Source: Candidatus Eiseniibacteriota bacterium
Lineage (GTDB): Bacteria; Joyebacterota; Joyebacteria; Joyebacterales; Joyebacteraceae
Assembly (NCBI GenBank): GCA_030595835.1
Contig: JAUVLG010000022.1
Coordinates: 1-35,825 of the forward strand
Length of the DNA stretch: 35,825 bases
Direction: 5' to 3'
Positions 25,011 to 32,744 of the stretch are shown in pieces (position 1 is the stretch's first letter; each line of letters starts with the position of its first letter). Made by a program: the position numbers and the translations under genes. The notes beneath the pieces are model-generated. The model saw only the letters and a list, made by a program, of their open reading frames with translations. It ran no database searches and was not told the origin of the DNA.

Positions 25011-26264
25011 ATGAATAGCCATGCACAGACAGAAACCTCGCTGGCCACCATGCTATCGGGCCATTTCGTCCGCCTCCCGCGGACCGTGCGTTTCTATGTA
25101 TGGCTCTCCGCGGTCCTCATTACGCTCGTCGTGGCCTCCGGGCTAGCGGTCAGCCGCGTCGCGGTATCAAGCAACGTGGAGCTGAATGCCCGCGCCCCGA
25201 TGTTCACGCAGCTCTCGCCCTGGGGACGCGTGCTCGGGAAGACCAGCAGCAACTACCTCAAGTCCAGTTTCGACGTCATAGGTGTGGTAACTCCGGTCCC
25301 GGAGGGCACCACGAGCTACGACTACATCGCGGACCCGGGGCAGGACCTCGAGTCGATAGCAATGGAGTACGGCATCGACCTGGATCTCCTGGCCAGCGCG
25401 AACAGCGTGAGCTATGCGCGGGTGCCAAGGCGCAAGTGCGAGGTTCGGCTGCCGCTGCTCTACTCACGTAATCGGAGTTGGGACCGTTCGCTGGAGTTCC
25501 TGTACCCCATCTCCAAGAGCGCTCCGGTGGGCGGCAACGGCAAGGCCAAGAACGGCGCGCCGAGCATCACTCGCCACGCGGTCGCTGCCGGCGAGTGCCT
25601 GTGGAACATTGCCAGGAAGTACAAAGTCCGCATGGAGACGATCGTCGCGATGAACGACCTGCCGAGCGCGCGCTACCTGCGCCCCGGCCAGATCCTCGAG
25701 GTCCCGGACACCGACGGGACCTACGTGAGCCTCAAGAAGGGCGACACCATCAGCGGGATCTGCAAGAAGTACGAGGTGGAACTGACCGACCTCGTCAACG
25801 CCAATCCGGGTGTCGACGTCGGCAGCTTGCATATCGGCGACAAGCTCTTCATCCCAGGCTCGGGCGCCCTTGCTCAACTGTTCCGATTCGCGTGGCCGGT
25901 GCACGGAAGAATTTCAAGCCGCTACGGCATGCGCCTGCATCCGGTCTACCGTCGCCGCATGATGCACACCGGTCTCGACATCGCCGCGCCACACGGCACA
26001 TCAATTCGCTCCGCACTCCAGGGACGAGTGACCTTCGTCGGCTGGAAGGGCGGCTACGGGAAAACGGTCATCGTCGAACACCCGAACGGCTACGAGACAC
26101 TCTACGGACACTGCTCGAAGATCCTCGTCACCCGCGGCCAGACGGTTAAGAAGGGCGAGCGCATAGCCAAGGTGGGATCGACGGGCGTCTCAACAGGTCC
26201 GCACGTCCACTTCGAGCTGAAGAAGGCAGGAAAGAGAACCAACCCGGAGAGCGTACTCTACTAG
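25011..26264 (+). CDS. LysM-repeat M23 family peptidoglycan endopeptidase
   Basis: 417 residues from the ATG at 25011. An upstream ATG at 24930 lies before the promoter and is rejected. A membrane anchor lies at about 28-47. Three LysM-like repeats follow: a degenerate one (about 100-140) and two clear ones (about 185-230 and 235-280, each with a Leu-x-x-Gly-x-x-(Leu/Ile)-x-(Val/Ile)-Pro end). The M23 domain carries zinc-site residues His319 and Asp323 (His-Thr-Gly-Leu-Asp) and the His398-Val-His400 pair, all intact. It therefore probably cleaves peptidoglycan cross-bridges in the periplasm rather than being a degenerate activator. No Shine-Dalgarno is visible and the leader appears very short. 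A strong terminator follows. Confidence 0.93.
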   Translation: MNSHAQTETSLATMLSGHFVRLPRTVRFYVWLSAVLITLVVASGLAVSRVAVSSNVELNARAPMFTQLSPWGRVLGKTSSNYLKSSFDVIGVVTPVPEGTTSYDYIADPGQDLESIAMEYGIDLDLLASANSVSYARVPRRKCEVRLPLLYSRNRSWDRSLEFLYPISKSAPVGGNGKAKNGAPSITRHAVAAGECLWNIARKYKVRMETIVAMNDLPSARYLRPGQILEVPDTDGTYVSLKKGDTISGICKKYEVELTDLVNANPGVDVGSLHIGDKLFIPGSGALAQLFRFAWPVHGRISSRYGMRLHPVYRRRMMHTGLDIAAPHGTSIRSALQGRVTFVGWKGGYGKTVIVEHPNGYETLYGHCSKILVTRGQTVKKGERIAKVGSTGVSTGPHVHFELKKAGKRTNPESVLY

Positions 26265-26293
26265 GCGCAGTCCGATTGCAGCGACCAACGACG

Positions 26294-26324
26294 ACGCCCC
26301 GCCTCAAACGGCGGGGCGTTTCTT
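26294..26324 (+). terminator. Rho-independent terminator after the M23 gene
   Basis: Perfect 10-bp stem ACGCCCCGCC / GGCGGGGCGT with a 6-nt loop and a TTTCTT tail. Confidence 0.88.
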
Positions 26325-26370
26325 GTGAGTGAACTGGCTGGGGCCCCGGCGGCTCGCCCAGGAACCCGGG

Positions 26371-26916
26371 CTAGAGTCCCAGCTCTCCGCTGATGCTCTG
26401 CATCGACGCGAGCGCCACTCCGATGAACTCCTCGAGAGACAGGCCCAGCTCGGAACAGACGGCCATCTGCTCCCTGCTGGCGCCCGCGGCGAAGCGCTTC
26501 TCCTTGAATCTGCGCATGATGAAGTCGACATCGAGGCCGGCCAGCTTCTTGTCCGGATGCATGAGCGCGGCCGCCACAATGAGCCCCGTAACCGGATCAC
26601 TGGCGTAGAGCGCCCTGTCCATGGCACTGTCCCGCGTCACGTGCTCGTTGTGAGCCTTGACGGCGTGGATTATTTCCTCGGAGACGCCCAGCTCACCCAG
26701 CTTCTCGGCCGAGACCAGACCGTGCCGGTCGGGGTCGTCGACGGTCTCCTCGTAGTCCAGGTCGTGAAGAAGCCCCGCCAGCGCCCACGACTCCGCGTCT
26801 TCACCGAGCTTCCCCGCAAGACCGACCATCACGGCCTCGGTGGCAAGCATGTGCTTGATCAGATTCCTGTTCCCGCAGTGTTGCCTGACGGCGGCGATCG
26901 CCTCTTCCCTGGTCAT
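26371..26916 (-). CDS. HD-domain (HDIG-type) protein
   Basis: A 181-residue protein. The HD metal site is visible as His22 (Lys-His-Met), the doublet in Gly-Leu-Leu-His-Asp-Leu-Asp-Tyr-Glu, His in Arg-His-Gly-Leu-Val-Ser-Ala-Glu, and His in Ala-His-Asn-Glu-His. Such proteins are metal-dependent phosphohydrolases acting on nucleotides or related phosphate esters; the substrate is unknown. The ATG has AGGAGG upstream, lying just after the recG stop 8 bp away, so translation is probably coupled to recG. Confidence 0.88.
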   Translation of the reverse strand: MTREEAIAAVRQHCGNRNLIKHMLATEAVMVGLAGKLGEDAESWALAGLLHDLDYEETVDDPDRHGLVSAEKLGELGVSEEIIHAVKAHNEHVTRDSAMDRALYASDPVTGLIVAAALMHPDKKLAGLDVDFIMRRFKEKRFAAGASREQMAVCSELGLSLEEFIGVALASMQSISGELGL

Positions 26917-26924
26917 CCGGCCTC

Positions 26925-28973
26925 CTATCCCACGTCCATGAACGCCCCACGTCCTCTGAATCGCCTCCTCGTCGCATCGAGCAAGAGCTTGCCCACGGGC
27001 GTGCTCATGTTCGGATCATCCGCGACGAGAGCGAAGGCGTCGTCCCGTGCCTGCACCAGCAGGCGTGCGTCAGTCACCAGGTCCGCAACCGAGAACCTCG
27101 GCAGCCCGTGCTGCCTCACGCCGAGGAACTCGCCGGGTCCTCGCATTTCCAGATCCCTCTCCGCGATGACGAACCCGTCGTTCGTGTCCGCCAGCACCTG
27201 GATGCGCTCGCGCGCCTCGTCGGACGCGCCACGTCCCACCATCAGAATACAGTAGGACCGGTGCTCCCCCCTGCCGACGCGCCCCCTCAACTGGTGGAGC
27301 TGCGCGAGCCCGAAGCGCTCCGCGTGTTCGATGACCATGACGGTCGCGTTGGGAATGTCAACGCCCACCTCGACGACGGTCGTGGATACGAGGATGTCCG
27401 TGCCACCCGCTTTGAAACCCGCCATGACGGCGTCCTTCTCCTCGGCCTTCATGCGCCCGTGAACCAGTCCGACGGTCGCATCGCTGAACGTCCGTTCCTT
27501 GAGCTCCTCATACATCTTCGTCGCGGCCGCCAGCTCCATCTTCTCCGACTCCTCGACGAGCGGGTACACGATGAAGATCTGCCTCCCGGACGTCACCTCG
27601 CTTTTCAGGAAGCTGTAGACCTTGCTTCTGGCGGCCTCGTCTCTGACGGCGGTCGCGACCATCTCTCTTCCGGGCGGCATCTCATCAAGAACCGACACGT
27701 CAAGATCCCCATAGACGGTGAGAGCCAGCGTCCTCGGGATTGGCGTGGCGGTCATGACGAGGATGTGCGGCGCGCGCCCCTTCCCTCGAAGGGCCGCACG
27801 CTGAACCACTCCGAACCTGTGCTGCTCATCGACGACGGCCAACGCCAGGTCGGAGAAGCTCGTCGTCTGTTGAATGAGTGCGTGCGTGCCCACGACGACC
27901 TGGGCCTCGCCGCTCGCGATGAGCCCCAGCGCGTCGTCGCGCTCCCCCACCTTCATCCCGCCGCGCAGCAGCACGACGCGGCCGCCGAGCGGCGACAGGA
28001 GCGCCGTCAGGTTCTCGAAGTGCTGCTCCGCCAGGATCTCCGTGGGCGCCATTATGGCTGCCTGATGCCCGGCGGCGACCGCCTGATGCATTGCGGCAGC
28101 GGCCACGGCGGTCTTGCCGGACCCGACATCACCCTGAAGCAGCCTGTTCATCGGCTCGCCGCGCTCAAGGTCGCCGGCAATCTCACTGATGACGCGCTCC
28201 TGGGCGCCGGTGAGATCGAACGACAGCGACGCGAGGAGCCGCCCATGTTCCTCATCCCGCCAGGCGATCCTGACCGCGTCGCCACTGCTCGCGATCTGCC
28301 GCTTCTTGAGAGCAACCACGATCTGGAACAGGAAGAGTTCATCGTAGGCGAGCCGGGAGCGGGCCCGCGCCGCGTGTTCGAGAGACGGAGGGAAATGCAC
28401 GTTGGCGATCGACTCCATAAGGCCCGGGAGGCCGCGCGCTTCCAACACGCTCTCGGGCAGTGGATCGACGACCTGGTCGAGGAATTCGTCGATGGCGGTC
28501 CTGACGATTCCGCGGATGCGGCCTCCGGAGAGGCTGGCGATCTGAGAATACTGGGGCTCGATGCGGCCCTCGGCAACCTCATCCTCGCCGATAACCTCGA
28601 ACGAGGGGTTCATGAACTCGATGCGCCGGGCGAACCTGCTGAATCTGACCTCGCCGCTGACGGCCACCTTCGTTCCGGCTTCGAGCACGCGCTGAATGTA
28701 GCGCCTTCCGAACCAGCGCGCCAGAATCGTGCCTGTGTCGTCCTCCAGTGCCGCCGTGAAGATCTGCATCCGCCCACGTCGCAGGACGTCGCAGGAAACA
28801 ACCCGCGCCACAACCGTCACGCAGTCGCTGATCCTGAGCGAGCCGATCTCCACGATGTTCGTCCAGTCGGTGTAGGCTCGGGGGATGTAGTAGAACAGCT
28901 CCTCGATCGTGCTGACGCCCGCCTTCGCGAACAGCTCCGATGACTTGGGGCCCACGCCCTTGAGATATCGCAC
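26925..28973 (-). CDS. recG: ATP-dependent DNA helicase RecG
   Basis: A 682-residue protein (E. coli RecG is 693). It opens Arg-Tyr-Leu-Lys-Gly-Val-Gly-Pro-Lys, the usual N-terminal helix-hairpin motif, and is followed by the OB-fold wedge. Helicase motifs include Leu-Leu-Gln-Gly-Asp-Val-Gly-Ser-Gly-Lys-Thr, Asp-Glu-Gln-His-Arg-Phe-Gly-Val, Thr-Ala-Thr-Pro-Ile-Pro-Arg and Gln-Leu-Arg-Gly-Arg-Val-Gly-Arg-Gly. It remodels stalled forks and Holliday junctions. The GTG at 28973 is the only start codon between the conserved region and an upstream in-frame stop; no Shine-Dalgarno precedes it, so a rarer start slightly upstream is possible. Confidence 0.96.
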   Translation of the reverse strand: MRYLKGVGPKSSELFAKAGVSTIEELFYYIPRAYTDWTNIVEIGSLRISDCVTVVARVVSCDVLRRGRMQIFTAALEDDTGTILARWFGRRYIQRVLEAGTKVAVSGEVRFSRFARRIEFMNPSFEVIGEDEVAEGRIEPQYSQIASLSGGRIRGIVRTAIDEFLDQVVDPLPESVLEARGLPGLMESIANVHFPPSLEHAARARSRLAYDELFLFQIVVALKKRQIASSGDAVRIAWRDEEHGRLLASLSFDLTGAQERVISEIAGDLERGEPMNRLLQGDVGSGKTAVAAAAMHQAVAAGHQAAIMAPTEILAEQHFENLTALLSPLGGRVVLLRGGMKVGERDDALGLIASGEAQVVVGTHALIQQTTSFSDLALAVVDEQHRFGVVQRAALRGKGRAPHILVMTATPIPRTLALTVYGDLDVSVLDEMPPGREMVATAVRDEAARSKVYSFLKSEVTSGRQIFIVYPLVEESEKMELAAATKMYEELKERTFSDATVGLVHGRMKAEEKDAVMAGFKAGGTDILVSTTVVEVGVDIPNATVMVIEHAERFGLAQLHQLRGRVGRGEHRSYCILMVGRGASDEARERIQVLADTNDGFVIAERDLEMRGPGEFLGVRQHGLPRFSVADLVTDARLLVQARDDAFALVADDPNMSTPVGKLLLDATRRRFRGRGAFMDVG

Positions 28974-29117
28974 ATCTGATTGAAGGGTCTTTTCGGCAGG
29001 CGTGGCGGCCTCCGGGTTTAAATGGTGGGCGGATAGGATCCTCTGACCAAGCTTGTTGCATTCCGGTCCGGCGCGCGGGGCCGATCACGCCGGCCCGCGG
29101 TGCCCACTCCCCCCCGC

Positions 29118-30641
29118 TCAAGGGGACCGGAGACAGGCCCGAAGCGCGGAGACCCGGGGCGCCACGACCCGGTGAACGAACAGCCCCAGCAGCACGAGGT
29201 GCATGGGGTCCGTGACGAACCGGAAACGGTTGTTCTCTCCCATCTCGAACAGGTTCCCGACGACGGCCACGTACACGATATTGAAGCACAGGTACATAAT
29301 GAGGGCGCGCTGGCCCCCATCGAGACCGCGTCCCGCGTGGAATCTCGACAGCCTGAGTGCGTAGAGGACGAGAAGCGGCAGAGCAAGCAGCAGGAATGCG
29401 AACACGTGGTGGCGCCGGCCGCGCTCGTAGATGGGCAATCCGCGCACCGAGGACAGGTCGCACGGTAGCTTCCCGTAGAAGAGGCGATCGTACAGGGTTC
29501 CCACCGCCGCCAGCTTGCACCAGTTGGCACCGAGCGAGGCGTCCTCGCTGCTCGACTTGAAGTACTGGAACCACGCCCTCGACACCCCGACGCAGAGGGC
29601 GCGAGGGTGATGCGACGCCACGTACAGCCCGTCCTTGAGGTACTGATGCGATATGCCCACGTATGCCAGGTGGTTGAAGTTGTTGCGTCCGGTCGATGTC
29701 GTGACGTCCCGCAGGGCCGCAACTGACTCGAAACCCTCGATATCCGTATACTCGGCCGGGTAGCTACGGAGAGGAGAGAAACGCGGAACGAGAGAGACCT
29801 CCGAGAGTCTGCCGTCGGCGACGAGCCGGTCTCTGACGTCCGCCGAGAGGTTCCGCCCCGTCGTACCCCAGAGATTCATGCCCATCCACGAGCTGCTCTC
29901 GAATCCTCCAAAGAGAATCAGGTTCTTGGCACTCAGACCGACCAAGAGCAGGACGGGCAGCAGAGACAGGATGATGATCCTCTTCCTGCCGCGCCTGCAG
30001 ACCGCGGCCAGCCCCCCGACAACGACGATGACGTACAGCACGTGGAACACACTGCGCATCATCGCGAGGGTGAACACGCAACCCAGGAAGCACGCGATCG
30101 ACCACGTGCTCGCCCGCCGGATGACCTCGTGCAGCAGGACAGCGGACAGTGCGAGCATGAGCGCGGTCGGGAGCGTGTAGAAGAGCAGATTCTCGTAGAG
30201 CACGCACGAGGGACTGACCGTGAAGAGGAGTGCCACGACAAAGGCGACCGATCTCGAGACGCCGAGCCTCATCTGGAGCAGCAGCACGGAGGTGCAGAGC
30301 AGGAAGCTCCCCAGAAGATAGACGAACTGGAGCGCCTGGCTCTCGAACCCCGGGAACGCCTGCAGCATGGCCCCCACGAACAGATTGAAGAACGGTGGCT
30401 GGCTGTGCAGGTAGAAGCAGCTCCGAAGGAGGTCGTGCCTCAGGAGCACGGGATCCAGAAACTGCCAGAAGCCGCTGAGAGGGCTCATGTCGAAACGAAT
30501 CCCCGCAGCGGCGTACGCCACGCGACAAACAACAAAGGCCGCGGCGAGCCACGCGATGGCCCGCACGGCGCCGGAACCCGGACCGCTCCGACGCTGGCGT
30601 ATCTCAGAGAGAACCCTGTGTGGACCGGAACGGCCGAGCAT
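29118..30641 (-). CDS. Polytopic membrane protein, glycosyltransferase (GT-C)-like
   Basis: 507 residues from the ATG at 30641, chosen for GGAGGG upstream; the open frame before it is not hydrophobic. About ten transmembrane helices are evident. The first loop carries His-Gln-like residues in Tyr-Leu-His-Ser-Gln-Pro-Pro-Phe-Phe-Asn-Leu, comparable to acidic first-loop motifs of lipid-linked-sugar transferases. A late motif reads Met-Gly-Glu-Asn-Asn-Arg-Phe-Arg-Phe-Val-Thr-Asp-Pro, a pattern common in GT39/GT83-like mannosyltransferase relatives. A soluble loop of about 130 residues sits between helices. A role in glycosylating a surface polymer or protein is inferred; there is no genetic context to support it. 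Confidence 0.65.
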   Translation of the reverse strand: MLGRSGPHRVLSEIRQRRSGPGSGAVRAIAWLAAAFVVCRVAYAAAGIRFDMSPLSGFWQFLDPVLLRHDLLRSCFYLHSQPPFFNLFVGAMLQAFPGFESQALQFVYLLGSFLLCTSVLLLQMRLGVSRSVAFVVALLFTVSPSCVLYENLLFYTLPTALMLALSAVLLHEVIRRASTWSIACFLGCVFTLAMMRSVFHVLYVIVVVGGLAAVCRRGRKRIIILSLLPVLLLVGLSAKNLILFGGFESSSWMGMNLWGTTGRNLSADVRDRLVADGRLSEVSLVPRFSPLRSYPAEYTDIEGFESVAALRDVTTSTGRNNFNHLAYVGISHQYLKDGLYVASHHPRALCVGVSRAWFQYFKSSSEDASLGANWCKLAAVGTLYDRLFYGKLPCDLSSVRGLPIYERGRRHHVFAFLLLALPLLVLYALRLSRFHAGRGLDGGQRALIMYLCFNIVYVAVVGNLFEMGENNRFRFVTDPMHLVLLGLFVHRVVAPRVSALRACLRSP

Positions 30642-30831
30642 CAACCCTCCCACTCGAGCACCCTCCCTGCGGCGGCGACCCGGATCTCGCCCGCCCTCTC
30701 CGCGGCGAACCCGGACCGTCATGTCCCATGCCGCGGTTCTTCCTCTCCGCCATACTGCACGAGCATTGCCGCACATGAACCCGAGGTCGGCTGGCAGCAC
30801 GGCCCGGAGGTGCTCATGCGTCTCATTGGGT

Positions 30832-30859
30832 ATTATACCACAATCAACTCGATGGACAA
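30832..30859 (-). promoter_or_regulatory. Extended -10 promoter of the membrane protein gene
   Basis: On the minus strand TTGTCC (30859-30854) and a perfect TATAAT (30837-30832) have a 16-bp spacer, and a TGG precedes the -10 (extended -10). A leader of about 185 nt runs to the ATG at 30641. Apart from this and the rpmB promoter, I see nothing in the 30642-31040 gap. Confidence 0.6.
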
Positions 30860-30979
30860 CGTCCACCCTCTCAAGCTCAGGATGGCCTGGTACGGCTCGA
30901 AACACGGCATCTGCCGGACCACCGACGGGGGCCGGCTCGGCAGCCCCCTCGAGCAGCGATGAGAGGCCCCCGAAAGGGC

Positions 30980-31008
30980 TTGCGCCCGGTCGCCCCGCGT
31001 GCTAACCT
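30980..31008 (+). promoter_or_regulatory. Putative rpmB promoter
   Basis: TTGCGC (30980-30985) and TAACCT (31003-31008) are separated by 17 bp, about 33 bp before the L28 start codon. Confidence 0.45.
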
Positions 31009-31040
31009 TAGTTTCTGTCTTAGAATTCACGGAGGAAAAC

Positions 31041-31244
31041 ATGTCTAGGAAGTGTGATATCTGTGGAAAGCACCCGCAGGTGGGGAACAACGTCAGCCAC
31101 GCGCACAACGTGACGAAGCGCAGATGGCTGCCCAATCTCCAGCGGGTAAGGGTCGTCGTGAACGGCACTCCTAAGAAGATCCTCGTGTGCACCCGGTGCA
31201 TCCGCTCCGGAGCAATCGACCAGTACAAGAGAAAGACCGCCTGA
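31041..31244 (+). CDS. rpmB: 50S ribosomal protein L28 (zinc-ribbon form)
   Basis: 67 residues from the ATG at 31041, which follows GGAGG; the 14-codon upstream extension is not L28. Sequence opens [10 protein letters not shown] and has [11 protein letters not shown], both diagnostic of L28. Cys5, Cys8, Cys50 and Cys53 form the four-cysteine zinc site of the C+ type. It stands alone with its own promoter and terminator, not next to rpmG. Confidence 0.96.
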   Translation: MSRKCDICGKHPQVGNNVSHAHNVTKRRWLPNLQRVRVVVNGTPKKILVCTRCIRSGAIDQYKRKTA

Positions 31245-31270
31245 CAGGTTCAGCAGGCGCGCTCAAACCA

Positions 31271-31298
31271 CGAGGGGCCCTCGGATGAGGGCCCCTCG
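31271..31298. terminator. Hairpin terminator between rpmB and the convergent rsbW-like gene
   Basis: Perfect 12-bp stem CGAGGGGCCCTC / GAGGGCCCCTCG with a GGAT loop. The T-tail is weak, but the position between convergent genes suggests bidirectional use. Confidence 0.7.
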
Positions 31299-31377
31299 GT
31301 TCGTGTGCTGCTCCCGCATGTGACTCCGTTGCTTCGGGCCTGCCGGCCATCCACCCCGCACGACAGACACTCCCCCG

Positions 31378-31800
31378 CTACGCGGACTTCATCAGCGTTA
31401 CCGTCGTTCCCAACTCGTTCGACATCTCGAACTCGACCGAGTCCATCACCTCGCGCATGATGTAGATACCCCGCCCCGAGGATGCCATGCACCTCTCAGG
31501 ATCGGTGGGATCGGGCACGCACGAAAGGTCGAATCCCTTCCCCTCATCGTGGACGGTAATCGTAATGCGGCCAGGCTCCCACTCGTACCGAACCCTCACT
31601 TCCTTGCCGCCGCAAGCCGCGTTCCCGTGCAGTACGGCGTTCGTCACGGCCTCGATGGCCGCAATGGCGACCATACCCGCCGTGTCGTCGTCGATACCCG
31701 CCAGGCGACTGTACTTGAGCGTCGATTGGTCGATACTGTCAAGCACTTCGAGTTCGCTCGGGAGAACGACCTCTTCCGTGCCGGAAGGGGCGTCAGGCAT
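31378..31800 (-). CDS. RsbW/SpoIIAB-type anti-sigma factor serine kinase
   Basis: A 140-residue single HATPase domain of the GHKL type. Glu50 and Asn54 form the N box (Glu-Ala-Val-Thr-Asn-Ala-Val-Leu-His-Gly). Asp85-Glu-Gly-Lys-Gly-Phe-Asp forms the G1 box and Gly109-Arg-Gly-Ile the G2 box. Such proteins phosphorylate a STAS partner on serine and bind a sigma factor or other target. The ATG has GAGGAA upstream. It lies 23 bp after the STAS gene. No sigma factor is adjacent, so the final target is not evident. Confidence 0.88.
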   Translation of the reverse strand: MPDAPSGTEEVVLPSELEVLDSIDQSTLKYSRLAGIDDDTAGMVAIAAIEAVTNAVLHGNAACGGKEVRVRYEWEPGRITITVHDEGKGFDLSCVPDPTDPERCMASSGRGIYIMREVMDSVEFEMSNELGTTVTLMKSA

Positions 31801-31823
31801 TCCGTTCCTCGGAGTCAGTGACG

Positions 31824-32162
31824 CTACTTGAAGCTCTCTATGGCCTCTTTCTCCGACGGGTGCGTATCGAAGATCGTGAGGAGCTTGGTGATCATGAACA
31901 GGCTCTGGATACGGTCGGAGACGTGACAGAGGGTAAGCGATCCCTCGCTTCTCTGAACGCTTGTGTAGACAGCCATCAGCGCTCCAAGGCCCGTGCTGTT
32001 AATCCACGGGACGCCATGAAGGTTGATGACGAACTTCTTCACTCCATCCTCGATGAGCCTCTTGATCTCGTTTCTCATGTTCTCGCTTTCGGGTCCCCCC
32101 ATGAGCTTCCCCGAGACGTGCACGACCGCGATGTCACCTTCCATCTGAGTCTTGACCTTCAA
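31824..32162 (-). CDS. STAS-domain anti-anti-sigma factor (RsbV/SpoIIAA type)
   Basis: About 112 residues if translation starts at the TTG at 32162, which has GGAGG seven bases upstream; a longer frame from 32216 would begin inside a hairpin. The STAS fold carries the phosphorylatable serine Ser56 in Ile-Asn-Ser-Thr-Gly-Leu-Gly-Ala-Leu. When dephosphorylated such proteins sequester the partner kinase encoded next. It is the first gene of a two-gene operon with the RsbW-like kinase. Confidence 0.88.
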   Translation of the reverse strand: MKVKTQMEGDIAVVHVSGKLMGGPESENMRNEIKRLIEDGVKKFVINLHGVPWINSTGLGALMAVYTSVQRSEGSLTLCHVSDRIQSLFMITKLLTIFDTHPSEKEAIESFK

Positions 32163-32184
32163 GGTCCACCTCCACAGTCTGATT

Positions 32185-32216
32185 GTGGTCGGATTCCCTT
32201 GGGATTCCCCGACCAC
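32185..32216 (-). promoter_or_regulatory. Leader hairpin upstream of the STAS gene
   Basis: An 8-bp perfect stem GTGGTCGG / CCGACCAC encloses a further GGGA-rich imperfect pairing. On the minus strand it follows a run of six T. It lies about 22 bases before the start codon region and may influence translation. Confidence 0.4.
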
Positions 32217-32266
32217 GGCAAAAAAGGAATCCGGCTCAGCACCGGAAGCCCATTTGTCACGCGAGT

Positions 32267-32294
32267 ACTATAGCACGGCATGTGCGGTGCTCAA
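32267..32294 (-). promoter_or_regulatory. Promoter of the STAS-kinase pair
   Basis: On the minus strand TTGAGC (32294-32289) and TATAGT (32272-32267) have a 16-bp spacer, giving a leader of about 98 nt. Confidence 0.55.
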
Positions 32295-32388
32295 AGACCT
32301 AATGAACCGCGGCCAATGAGTTCCAGAACGTCTTCCAGCAGGCAGAATGGCCCACCAGCGTCCCTTTTCGGCTCGGAATATGCTCCTT

Positions 32389-32457
32389 CTCGACCCAGGT
32401 GGTACGGTCGAGGCACGAACCCTGCCTGTGGTGAAACCCGCTGGAACGTAGGCAGGG
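32389..32457. other. Two perfect hairpins in an otherwise unexplained noncoding stretch
   Basis: A 7-bp stem CTCGACC / GGTCGAG (32389-32412, 10-nt loop) is followed by an 8-bp stem CCCTGCCT / AGGCAGGG (32420-32457, 22-nt loop). They lie in the 32295-32744 gap, where no frame on either strand resembles a protein. A further GC-rich foldable stretch follows to about 32515. This may be a structured RNA or the leader of the kinase gene at 32745; no known riboswitch or ncRNA class was recognised. Confidence 0.3.
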
Positions 32458-32744
32458 ACAGCCGCGGCGGGTCGGCGTGCGGGGCGTCGTGCGCCCGTGC
32501 GCGGCTCATGCCCGCAGCATTGGGCCAGGGGCTCTCACCGCTGGACGTGCCCGCCATACCCATCCTCGCGGCCCAGAAGAGTCGCGAAACGGAAAACGTG
32601 CATGGGAAATGCGGGCTAGAGCTCGTGGAGTAGCTGCAGACCTCGCGGTCGGATGTGCGCGTTCTCCTCGCGAGTAGCTACACCGATCGGATCCGCCTGA
32701 CACCTGAGCTGAGACGCGGTATTGAGAGCGCTAAGGAACCGGAC

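Noticed and set aside
27108-28943. 611-codon open frame on the plus strand
   Set aside because: Antisense shadow of recG; composition is Arg/His/Asp-rich and no motif is recognisable.
32395-32412. T-box-like word AGGTGGTAC
   Set aside because: The invariant T-box sequence is not matched, no specifier or antiterminator arrangement is seen, and the downstream gene is a histidine kinase rather than an amino-acid gene.
32420-32457. Possible cobalamin riboswitch (GGTGAAAC inside the hairpin)
   Set aside because: The conserved B12-box and flanking elements are absent.
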